From positions 23,508 to 87,507 of the forward strand of contig BDDC01000160.1 in NCBI GenBank assembly GCA_001662425.1: DNA of 64,000 bases, in the 5' to 3' direction. Shown here one piece after another: positions 48,579 to 59,650 of the stretch (positions are counted from its first letter, which is position 1; every line of letters starts with the position of its first letter). Under the pieces are notes generated by a model. That model saw nothing but the letters and a program-made list of their open reading frames with translations. It ran no database searches and was not told where the DNA came from. The position numbers were made by a program, and so were the translations under genes. The stretch comes from Chlamydomonas sphaeroides (lineage: Eukaryota; Chlorophyta; Chlorophyceae; Chlamydomonadales; Chlamydomonadaceae).

Positions 48579-51500
48579 TTAGAAGTACTCTAGCGAGGAG
48601 CCCATGTGCGGGCGGCCGCGCGGCGGCGTGGGGGGCCGCTCCTCGTTGATGCTCTGCATCCACGTGTCGTTGGCCGGGTGCGGCGTGGGCGGGTCCTCGT
48701 CCAGACCGCCCTGGGAGTCGGGCGTGTGCGGCGTGTTGGGCGGCAGCGGGTGAATGAGCTTAGGCACCATCACCAGGTCGCGGCCCAACACCAGGATGGC
48801 GCCGGCGTTGCCGGCCGTGCCGCAGTAGTTGGTGGCGGAGAAGAGCGTGATGAGGTGGCCCTGCGCGAAGCGCTCGAAGCCGTCCATGACGCACTCGTGC
48901 GCGCGGACAATCATCTGCAGGTTGTTGTTCTGTGGGGCGGCAAAGGAGGGGTGAACAGGCGGGGTTGCAGGTGAGGGCGAAGCGACTCATGCGGGTCGGT
49001 CGTCCGTGGCCCCCGAGCTGAGCACAAGTACGGTAGGCTCGCCGCCTTGCTTGAACGCTGTCGGGATGAGCAATTTAGATCAGCACTGGGATAGCCAGCT
49101 GCGGCCTCCGCACCTTGCAGAACTCCTTGACGCGGTCTGGCCCGAACGTAACGAGGCCGGGGCCGCGCGGGCTGGGCTGCACGCCCTGCACGCTGTCGTT
49201 GGTGGTGGGGTCGCTCCACAGCAGGTCCATCAGCACCGGCCCGCCATCCTCCATGGTGATGGGCCGCTTGAGCTCCGCGATCTGCGTTGGTCGGACGGGA
49301 AACCCACGCGTCATGCAAACCAGCAACAAGCCGGCTGCGGCCTACCACGAACTCATGACTACAGGACCTCGGACACAGCAGCGCCTAGCCCAGCGGGGAC
49401 AGCTCGGCCAGCCGCCAAGCGGGGGCGCACCTGGTCGATCTTGTGGATGCAGCGCCCAATGCCGCCGTGCATGCACAGAATCTTGCCCTCGATGATGCCC
49501 GCCAGCGGCAGGTAGTTGAACAGCTCGTTAATGCGCCGCCACACGAACACGCCCGGCTCGTCGCCCAGGCGCTCCAGGCACTCCAGGCGGAACCCGAACA
49601 GCGCGTTGATGTCGTGCGCCTGCGGAGATTCCGACGGTGCAGCAGGAGCATGGAAACACGCTCAGTGCAAGCAAAGCGACCTACATCCTGCCTGTCCCAA
49701 CACCGCGCCACCCCCGGTGGATTCGGCCAATCGGTCCGGTCTTTACTCGACGGCCTGTGAGCTGACCTCGTGGTTGCCGCGGATGAGGTGAACGGAGCGT
49801 GGGTGCTCAATCTTGAGCGCCAGCAGCAGGCAGATGGTCTCCAGGCTGTGGCTGCCGCGGTCCACGTAGTCGCCCAGGAACAGGTAGTCGATGTACGTGA
49901 TGTCGCCCGCGGTGGAGGGCGTGCCGTACTCCTCGAACAGCCGCATCAGGTCGCCGAACTGGCCGTGCAGGTCGCCAAAAATCTTAATGGGCGCTGCGAA
50001 GCAAGAGGAAGAAAAGGGGACAGGGGACAAGGATGGGTGTCTGGCACGCACGCCGCCAACCTGGCCAGCAGTACTGTAAAAGGTGCCAACGGTGCCAAGG
50101 GTGCCAACGGTAAGACGAGGCGCGCAACGCCAGTTGCCACCAAACACCGGCACAACAGGCTCGCGTGGCAGCAGCCCGCTCACCGCGGACGTCCAGCACG
50201 GTGGGCTCCTCCCGGAAGATGCGCTCCGCGTTGTTGCACAGCTCCTCGATCTCGCTGGCGTTCAGCAGGAAGCGCCGATCCTCGGGAGCCTTCCACGTCC
50301 GCGGGCGCAGCAGCTCGTTGATGACGCGCTTGTGGACGCCCTGAGCACCCTTGGCAGGCAGCCAATTGGGTTGGGAAGGGGCCAAAACCGATCAGCACGA
50401 CAGCCATGGGCACGGCAAGGAGCTGCGTCATGCCTGAAACGTTAATCATGCGCCGACCGGCCGCCAACGTACTCTTCACTTGGCATGCCCTGTCTTTCAT
50501 GCAGCAAACCCGTCTTATGCGCCCTACCCCAGAGCCAGCCGCAGCCTGGCTGCCGCCTTACCGTGACGGACATGCTCCGCGTAAACAGCGGGCTCTTCTC
50601 CTTAGGCCCAGCGCCCGGCCCGCCGTTTTCGTAAATGCTCACACGGCGCCCCTCGTTGTCGAGCTGGTCGATCGACAGCTGCCGCACCAGGCCGCGCAGG
50701 CTGTTCTCCTGGTGCACCACGACGGCGCGGTGCCAGAGCTTCACGTCCGGCGTATACGGCGTCGTACCCGGGATGTGGTCTTTCCCCAAGGACACGTCAG
50801 GGCTGCTGGAGCGGTTTGTGGACGGCGAGTCCGACGTCCGGCCGCCTGCCCCGCCCGCAGCACCGTCCAGCTGCTCGTGGCTGCGCAGGTCATCCTCGGC
50901 CGGTACGCGGCGCATGGCCATGGCCGCAGCCGCCGCAGCCTCCTCGGCTGCAGCCTTTTCGAGCATGCGGCTGGCCGCGGCGTTGCCGTGCATGGTCTCC
51001 ATGTACTGCTGCCACGCGGAGGACCGCGGGTCGAAAATAGACAGCTCGGTGCCGTTGGAGTCGTCCGCCACAAGCAGGTCGTCCAGCAGCTGGGAGCCCT
51101 GTCAGTGCGTGGAAGGACGTTGCATGAGAGGGCGCGTTGGGCTGTGTTGGCGGGAATGCATGTTGCCTTGGCGATACGGTGCCGCATCTATTGACCTCAC
51201 TGGCGCTGTGCATCGAGACGCTTCATGCCCGAGTTATTGGCACGCATCATGGTCCAGCAGCAGTCCAGCGCATTGCGCACCTTGAGGCCGCCATAGATGA
51301 ACACGAACGGGCCCACGGATGCCACAGCGTGTCGGCAGCGGCGCGTGAAGTCCTCTCCGCTGGGTCCGCCGGTGGGCGTTACCCAGCAGCCGTGCGTGGT
51401 GTCCAGTACGACCGTCGAGGTGCTCTCGTCCACCTGACGGGATGCGGGAACGGCACATGTCGAGCCGCAGGCAAGGGTGATATGACTCTGGATCATGGCC

Positions 51501-52911
51501 CCCGTCATGCGCCAGGCCGCAACCAAGCACAGCGAAAGGGTGATGTGCATTGTTGAGCTAAGTCGATGTTATAACATGTGCACATACACGATACCCCGTC
51601 CTTTTGCCAGCCGTCTCACCATCCTGCCGCCCCCGACGGCGCCGCCTGAGATGTGCAGGCGGTTGCCCACGAACACGGCACCGTGCTGGTAGCGGCCGGT
51701 GGGCATGGCGCCCGGCGCAGAGTGCCACTCCCAGCGACCATCCCGGTGCCGGGCGAAGCCGTATGCATCGCCTAGCGGCGTGCCGCTGACGTCACGACCG
51801 CCGCAGAGGAGCAGGAGGCCGTCGCTGCGTGCCGCCGCTGTGGCGTACATCCTGCGCCCAAGATCGCCCACAGATGGCACGGTCACGTCCCGACAAATGC
51901 ATGATGGACGCTCTGCTTTGCCTGCCGAGCGCAACCCGCAAACTGGGAGGGACCCACCGCGGAGATGGCATCTCGCCCGCGTCCGTTATTTTCCGCCAGG
52001 CGTAGGGCTTCTCCGACGTATCAAGCGCCCACGCGTCGCCGAGCGTAGACTTGCCGTCGTTGCCCCCCATGGCCACCAGGAAGCGGTTCGCGACAAGGCT
52101 GAGCGTGTGCGCATAGCGTGCCGAGGGACCCGGGCCCGACACCAGCACCCTGCGAGCGTTAGACGACGTGCTCAGCGTGCGTACGGGGTGCCTCCAGCCC
52201 ACACGCGTTGCTTGCTTATGCACACCTGTGCCAGCGTGGGCGATCGGGGTCGGTGAAGTCCAGCACATGCAGGTCCTCGGAAGCGAGGCCCGCCGGGCCG
52301 ATACCACCCTGACAGAGCGTAAGCAGTCGCGCATGTCAAGTTGCAGTCCGGCACTATTTAGAGGAGCTTCGCGATGTCGCTTGGCGCACCTGAATTACCA
52401 CCATGTTGCCCACCGCTGCTGCCGCGTGGGCAGCCCGAGGCGAGGGTGGCTCTCCAGCTGGTGTCGTTTTCTCCCATTTCCCGGTGCGCACGTCAAATAT
52501 GTGCACGTCGTTCGTCGCACCGGCGAGCCGAATGCCTACAAAGCGCGAGACGCGGGCTGAGTCCGCTGCTCTGTCGCGCTGGCAAGCCAAAGGGCTAGCA
52601 CACCTGATGCTGCTGACCCTGGCGTAGACGCCGGGTTCTCAGCCTTGCCGGAGGAGCCCTCGAGCGCGGTGGCACCGCCTGCGGGCGGGAGCAGAGCCGT
52701 CGCGGGCTGCCAGGGGGCTCCGAAAGCGCCGGCCAGCATGTAGTAGGTTCTTACCAAACAGAACGAGCTTGGCCTTGGAGAGGTCGCCCTCTGGCCCCGA
52801 AATGGCCGTGAGGGTGTGCCCGCATCGTGGGCCTGGCGCAACCCCAACGACCGGGAACAAGCGCGGCCGGGGGACGGGGCTGGGCCTGAGATCGCTGTCC
52901 ATGTCCACCAT
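48579..52911 (-). CDS. BSL1: BSU1/BSL-type kelch-repeat Ser/Thr protein phosphatase
   Basis: Thirteen exons: 52911-52755, 52678-52604, 52535-52390, 52308-52226, 52149-51958, 51851-51620, 51433-51281, 51098-50562, 50340-50184, 49993-49767, 49619-49431, 49281-49114 and 48929-48579. Phases close for 888 residues, almost the length of plant BSL1. Residues about 20-350 form the kelch propeller (GPRCGHTLTAI, GPRLVLFGG-like blades, SARYAHTLSLVANRFLVAMGGNDGK, RSDGLLLLCGGRD). A linker with RGLVRQLSIDQLDNEGRRVS follows, then the PP1-like catalytic domain from about 578: GDLHGQ, GDYVDRG, LIRGNHE, HGGIG and FSATNYCG are intact, so it should be active. In plants this family dephosphorylates GSK3-like kinases in brassinosteroid signalling; algae lack that hormone receptor, so its role here is probably in cell-cycle or growth control. 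The symbol marks the family, not a proven orthologue. Confidence 0.95.
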
Positions 52912-53857
52912 TCGCAGCCGGGCTTCACGCTTGCTCCAGAGTCGGCATCCGCGCGATCAGCTCGGGCACCGCACACCGCCCTAGTCCTAGGAGCTGTGAT
53001 AATGTATGAAGCTCTAAGTTGAGGAGCGCGGGTTGTGGCAAGGCGGGCAACAGGCAAGGGAGTGCTTGAGCCGTGTCAAACGAGAGAGCAGCTCGAGCCG
53101 CAGCGTCGCAGTATATGTGTTCTACAAATGCGGCTAGCTGCCTGTGTAAGAGTGAAACTAGGAAGGCCGCTGTGGTATTAGGGCGCGAACAGCCAATGTT
53201 GCCCAAGGGCGCGAACCGCGCTCAGAAGCTTTCCGGGCATGTTTCTCCCCACAGAGCTGCTGTAATGAAGTTGTTATCCTCAACACTATTCATCCGACAC
53301 GGAGAGCGCACGTAAAGTGAGGGGGAATGCGCTTGAGTTTAACCAAGCGCCTACGAGCCGCTTGATTGCTTTGGTCATTCCGGGACCAAGCAGTACCTCT
53401 CAAGCATTCCTATACATTATATTAAGGATGTGACAGACACTCGGCCATTCCGTGACGGGATTTCCCGCTACCAACGACCCTGGCCGGTGTTTCTGAACAC
53501 CACGACACGCCAAGGAGGCACAGTATTGTCGACACTGTATCAGACCTCGGCCCCCAACCAGCACACCCACCACTACGCAAGCGACAGCCTGCCGGGTGGC
53601 GGGCCAGGGGTCTGCGTTGGACCGCCACGCAACGGTGGGCCAGCCGGGTGGCGTGCCCGAGGTCGACGTGGGCTACCACGAGGCGTCCGTGACATCGTGC
53701 AGCACCATGACACAACCTGTTTCAGGCAACTTGTCCCAGCTGCGCATGGGTGCATGGCTCGCCCCCGAAAGAGGCCACCTAGACCAGACGAACACCGTCG
53801 GTCATTATGCGGTTGTCGCCGAACATTGGCAACCACTGGCACACGCGTGCCACAATC
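52912..53857. other. BSL promoter region and protein B 3' UTR
   Basis: About 950 bp between the protein B stop and the BSL start, both read leftwards. Less GC-rich than its neighbours. I found no TGTAA on the minus strand and no gene. Confidence 0.4.
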
Positions 53858-56800
53858 TCACTCGTCGTCGAGCCCAGCGTTATCGTACATCTGTGCAAGC
53901 GCCGCGCTGTACCGCGACTTGAGACCGCCGGGGCCCAGCTGCCCTGGGTGCAGCCCTGGCCGCCACGCCTCCTGCTGCCCGTACAGTGGATTGACCGCGC
54001 TCAAGCGAGGGCCTTGCGGCCAGCCCGGCCGGAACGGCGGCCCTTCGGCTGCGCCGCCGGCTGCCGCAGGCGCGGCTTGAGCTGAGGCCTGCGGCCGCTG
54101 TAGCTCTGCGGGACCTGCTCCGCCTGGCCCACAAAGCCGGGGCCCCTGCGCCCGGCGTGCCGGCCCGCCAACGGGCGGCTGCGCTGGAGGGGGGGGCGCG
54201 TACACGCCCGCCCACGTCGGGCAGGGGTCGTGGTAGGCCGTGTGGTAGGCCGTGGCCGTGGCGTGTGGAGGGCCGGGCTCGAAGGGGCTTGCCGCCGCGC
54301 CTCCTTGCTGCGGGCCTGCCGCCGCTTGGTGGCCCATGCGTTGCGGAGGTGGCGGCTGGGGCCGCGCCGGCGGCTCCTGCTGCCACGGCGGCGGCACTGG
54401 GCGGCGCCTGCCAAAGGCGCTGCGCAGGGGGCCCATGGCGGCTGGGCCCGTGGCGGCGTCCACCTGCACGCGCACGTGCGGCGCGGCGGCGGGCGGCTGC
54501 TGGTCGTGGCGGCCGCGCCCGCTGACGTCGAGGCCGCCCTCGCCGAGCGTGTTGCGCCGCGGCAGTCCTGGGATGGGGTCGTCGTCCTTGGCCTTGCGGC
54601 GCTTAGACTCCTGGGGAAACCGAGCAGGCAGTGCCCTCATGCCTGGCTCCAGTGAACATGTGGCGATCTTGCTGCGGGAGAACGGAAGCCCCTACTTGGC
54701 GCCCGCGTTGATATCGCCCGAGCCACCAGACACAATGCGCCTGGGTAGCTCGTGCCAGTGTGGCTTTGTGTACGAGGCAAAGTGCATGAATCCGGCGTGC
54801 AAGTGGGACCTGCTTTGCCGGACACCAGCGTGCCTGGGCGGGCGTGATTGGCCTCGTGCCTCTGTGATTCATACCTTACGCGCCAGCTTGGCCTTGTCCA
54901 TCCACTCCTGATCCACCGCGTCCTCAAGGAAAATCTGGTTGATCTGTTCGGGCGGCCGCAGCGCGGATGCACACTCGACGCGTCGTGCGGAGCCGCTTGT
55001 AAACGGTGCACCACTGAACACTGCAAGGCGCGGACTGAGGCCGATGAGCCACATCCGCCACCCACCTCCTCGGAGCACAGGTTGCTGTACACCACCAGCG
55101 CGTCCAGCAGCGACTTGCGGTTCTCGCGCAGAAGCATGATGGCGAGCTGTTGGCGCAGGGTGGGCGGCACACAGGCTGTGTTACCACCACCACCACCACC
55201 ACACTGCGAATGCGAATGCGTGCGAGCCAAGGGGTGCGCAGGCACGGAGGACGCAAAGGCAGGCAGCCGCTGCCTCCGCACCTGCTCGAAAAAGGCCTTA
55301 GCGCGCCTCTCCTCGGAGCTGCTCGCCGCGTCCAGTCCGCAGAAGATGAACTGCGGGGCCGGGCGCATGGCGGCCGCCGGGGGCGCGGGCGCATGTGGGT
55401 CGGGGTATGGGAATGCGCTTCCAGCCTGGCGGTTGGGCCGTGCAACAGCAGCGGGCAGCGAGTAGCTGCGGGCTGGCGCTGCCTGGCCACCGCGCACCTC
55501 GTACTTGCCGATCATCTTGGAGGCGTACGACTGGTCAAGGGACACCTGCCGCGTGCGAGGCTCGCAGTGTCAGCACAGCCGTGTGCAGCTGGCACGGGCA
55601 GGAGCAAGCAAGCGCGCACGCCCCCACGCCTGGCGGCTGCAGCTTCCTTCCCCACACGCCCCACCATGTTGTTTAAAAACTGGATGAAGGTGAGCGTCTG
55701 GGGGCGGCATGTCCGGCAGGCACATTTCTTGTCAGGGCCTGCCGCGTCAAGCGCCAAGTAGGGGGGCCCGCCAGCCGGCACAGCCCTGCGGCCCTTCCGC
55801 CTCCCCACTGACGGCGGGCCGAACCTGCGCGAACTGCCAGTGGTCCAGGCTGATGCTGCCCAGGAACGTGAGCTGCAGCAGCTTGAGGAACACCGCCACC
55901 ACCGCCAGGCCGCTGAGGCTCAGCTGGAACGCCAGCTTGGCCTGCGGGCAGCCGGGGTTGTCAGGCGCGGCGGTGTTGCCCAGGTGCGGGCGTCAGTAGC
56001 AGGTGTGTTGCGTTATGCGATGCGGTTGGCTTCGTGGGCACGGTCGGTGCGGCTGCGTCAGCTCGTTTAATTGATAGCTCATCCCGCCTCGCAGCTGCCA
56101 GCTGCGCAGGCCGGCTCATGGAGCTGCACGTTGAGCACGCCCTCGCAGCTGCCCCTGGCACACAGGCGGCCGCTTGGCACCCCAGGCGCCCCATGCAGCC
56201 GCGCTGCCTCACCACCGCCACTACGAGCACCCCCGCGGTGGCCACGGTGTGCGCGGCGGCGTCGGAGCAGCAGCAGTGCTGCAGGTGCAGGAACACCCGG
56301 TACACCCGGTTCTCGGTGTACGACATGAGCAGCCGACAGTACTCTGCGGGGAGGAGCGCGGAGAGGAGGGGCATGGCCGCAGCGGGGCGCGCATGTGGTG
56401 TCCATGGCTGTGCTGGCGAGATGCGCTGCGGTCGCGAGCGCAGGGCTTCCTAAGCAGGCGCGGCGGCCTTACCGAACAGGTTGAGCGGGTTCATTGCGGG
56501 CAGGAAGGACAGCAGCGAGAAGCGGCAGTACAAGAAGGAGCGCAGCGTGCGGCGCACGTGCGAAGCGACCTGCGCGGGGGCAGCGGCAACGTCTCGTCTG
56601 GTTGGGTCTTGCCGGGCTCGCCATTCCAGCCCACGACGCGTGCACCATTCATGTTTCCAGTCTGCTCCCGGCATCCTGACGCGCTCGGCTAGCCCCACAA
56701 GGCCGCCGGGGGGCCATGCGGTCCCCCGGCGCGCCCCCTACGCTGCCGCCCACGCGGGGCACGCCGTGCTCTCACAATGAGGCGGTACTTGTAGCCGCCG

Positions 56801-58045
56801 CCCGGGCACTGCCACTCGGCCCACGCCTCCATCACCAGCGCCCGCGCCAGCATTGACTGCAGGCCGGAGGGGCGGCACAGGCGGCAGCGCGGATACAGGG
56901 CCATGCCAACATTGCCGCGGCATTGTGGGCATAGGACGCGTAGGGTGCTTGTCCAAGACGCTTGCAGCGTCGGGCCCACGGCATGTAGGGCGATGTGCAG
57001 CGCAGCGCAGTCCCTCACCGCTCGGATGAGGGTGCGCGCCAGGATGCAGCACATCACGACGAACTCGCCCCACACCACGGCCGAGTGTGCCCTGTGCATG
57101 GGAGCCACAGGGTTTCGTGAGAGGTGGGCACGGCTGCGGGGGCCACCGGACAGGTTGCCCGACGGGGGGAGGATCTCGAACTTGCCACTTGTAGCTCCCT
57201 GGCGCGGTCTGGCGGCGCGTGAAGAAGGCGTAGAAGATGCTGTGCAGGTGGTCCGGGACATCGGGAAGGCAGGCGTCCTCATCAGGCTGGCGTCCACGTG
57301 TTGGGTTTTGCTTGTTGCAAGCTGTTGAATCGCAGGCTAGGGAGCGCAGTGGCCGTAGGGAGGCATGTGAATGAGTGGGAAGTGCCTTACAAACCCCCGA
57401 ACTACCTGTACACATTGAGTACCAGCTGGCCCATCATGAGGATGAAAGAGGCGTACTTGAGCTTGGTGGGCGTGAGCGCGCTGCACTGGTCAATTGAGTT
57501 ATAAATGTCCCGCACACGGCGACGCTGCGGTACCGGCAAGGCCAGGGCGCCCGGGGGGGCGTCAGGGGAAGAACAGGCACGGCGCGACTGCCCCTGCACG
57601 CGCGCGCCGTCGGGATGCCGGTTCCGGCGGTTGTGGGCGCTCCCAGTGGCGCAGTGGCGGCACGTGCGGCTGGGGGCTGCGGGGCGGGGCAGCAGACCCC
57701 TCACCGCGTTGTGCTCGCCGAGTGCGTGGATCTCCATCTCGCTGAACCGGTCCTCGATGGCGCGGCCGTGCAGTACCCAGCGCTTGGGCGTGGCCACGTG
57801 CACGAACCAGGACTCGTGTTTGCCTGGGGTTGCACCAGCATACCATGGAGCTGTTGAGAGACGTATGGTCTCAGTCAAGAACTAGGACCCGTTTAGCGTC
57901 CTCTGGCTTTCGTGGCAGCTATAATCAAATAAGCCCAGGAGGGTATCCGGCCCTCTTGACCCAATCCGCTCCCCTGCGCACCAAAGACCTCAAAGAAGGC
58001 GTTGGCCGGGCCGCGCCGCGGCTCTCCCATCCGGGGCTCATTCAT
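53858..58045 (-). CDS. Multi-pass membrane protein, paralogue of protein A (protein B)
   Basis: Fifteen exons: 58045-57982, 57823-57705, 57524-57414, 57286-57189, 57091-57019, 56856-56776, 56569-56473, 56343-56213, 55941-55825, 55697-55665, 55545-55498, 55350-55282, 55146-55066, 54943-54875 and 54610-53858. Phases close for 647 residues. The ATG at 58045 (MNEPRMGEPRRGP) is the only one that connects in frame. Hydrophobic stretches include KYASFILMMGQLVLN, VVWGEFVVMCCILARTLI, a Cys-rich LQHCCCSDAAAHTVATAGVLVVAV, LSGLAVVAVFLKLLQLTFLG and LTFIQFLNNM. The last exon (residues 398-647) is Pro/Gln/Gly-rich and probably cytosolic. It parallels protein A at 20762: GEHNA at an exon end followed by RRRVRDI, VFLKLLQLTFLG against VLIKVLQLRFLG, and LAIMLLR against LALLVLR opening matching exons. 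Family and function are unknown. The donor at 57413 is the least certain boundary. Confidence 0.85.
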
Positions 58046-59650
58046 GCTGGGCCTTGCTGGGGGAGGCGACGTCCCCTGGTTTAAGCGCTACGCCTGCAGC
58101 GAAGGGGGTAGGGACACAGAGGAGGTGTGCACGGGACACTCCCAAACGCAGACAGGGGCAGCTGGTGCAGAGTGCGAAGAAGGTAGAGGTTGCCGATAGG
58201 TCCAAGCCAGCGTTCAAGCCCAGACAGGGGCGAGGCGCGAGGGGGAGGAAGCGAACGCGTACGACCAGCACCCCGAGGCGCTCCGCTGCAAGCACTTATT
58301 ATGTGTTGCATACCAGCGGGTGTAGAGTGCAGGTGCGCGTTGTGGTCGTTCGGTCATCCTCACAAGTCACAACCTTCCAGTAGCATGGCACCAGGCATAT
58401 CTGTGTATTCTTTATGTAGTGATAGCAACATCGGAAGGTGCGGAAGGACGTAAGCAGGCTTCGGCGGCGAATCGCAAACCGCCGGTCGGCGTTGTCCGTT
58501 GAAGAAGCGCAGCGTACAGCAGCTCAATCACTTGAATGAAACGATATGTAGGTATGACTGGTATGTTGGTCGGCGGACTACAAGCTCGCGACGCAATGCG
58601 CGAGCTGTCAAGCACGGGCGTGGATCGCAAAGGCCGGGCGCAGGCCACACATTGCCATCAACAGCTGGAGGCCTGCGTGCGTACGCTACACTGTTTTTGG
58701 TGTTCTGGGGCACACGGCGTACCTAGCCTGGTCGGACTGATCCGACACACTCCCGGTCGAGAGGCACGCGCCGCGACACGCGGCAGCCGGCTACAAGGCT
58801 TCACGGCTCCCCCTACAGCGTTGTAAAGTGTCAATGGCAGTGTCACTCCGTGAGCGCTTCCCCGGATGGGAATGGATGGGAGCCCAGGTATGGCGCTCGT
58901 CTACCAGCCAGGGTCTACCCGACCAGGGGCTGCGCCTGGAGGGCCGCCTGGGCTGCGCTCCTTCGGCGGCGCCCAAATGTTGCTGTGCACCTAAGGCTGT
59001 GGTCTCCTTGGTGCACATCCTTGGCGATGCATTCGGATGTCGATTCTCCTTGGGAAGTGTTAGTCCTCCAAGAAGGCCCAAACACCTGGCCCTCCCGTGT
59101 GGTAGGCCCACGAGTGGCTGTCTCCTGCCGCGGCTGCACTGCCGCCTGCAGGCAATCAGTGTGTAGCGAAGGACACAGGCCTAAGCCTCCCTCGGCACAC
59201 AGCAACTCGGCTGCTAGCTTACAAGGACACGTGCACACCGGCCCACGCGGTATAGCGACACCCGACCGGCACCTCTCCACCAGCAGTTGCAGACCCATGG
59301 CGGATGCGCACACAGGCTGCATTCCAATCCTTTTATTACCGAATCAAAGTCACGCACAAACAATGCGCTGGGTCCTTCCCCAGCACTGCGGGCATCGCAT
59401 GGCGCGAGCATGAGCAGCATCTGCCTGGGACAAATTCAAGTTGTCGGCCGTAGCACCGCTCTCAGGTGCCTGGAGCGACCTAGGCTGCGTATGCCGCAGC
59501 CATAACGCGCGAGCAGCTTGAACTTTGGCCCTACACGCTAACTTGCAAGCATGCGTCGAGCAACAAGCCACCAGCAGCGCCCGCCCATACATGCACGCAA
59601 CGGCACCTGTTACGAACGCGTGCCCTGAAGGCCGGGCGCGGCCAATGGCG
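58046..59650. other. Protein B upstream region and 3' UTR of the cNMP-binding gene
   Basis: TTACA at 59218-59222 is a minus-strand TGTAA about 430 nt after the stop of the next gene. The remaining 1.1 kb should hold the protein B promoter. No spliceable protein-like frame was found on either strand. Confidence 0.4.
59218..59222 (-). promoter_or_regulatory. TGTAA poly(A) signal, cNMP-binding-domain gene
   Basis: Minus-strand TGTAA about 430 nt after the stop codon at 59651. Confidence 0.45.

Noticed and set aside
53073..53842. Short frames between BSL and protein B
   Set aside because: No splice-linked partners, no protein-like composition; treated as UTR and promoter sequence.
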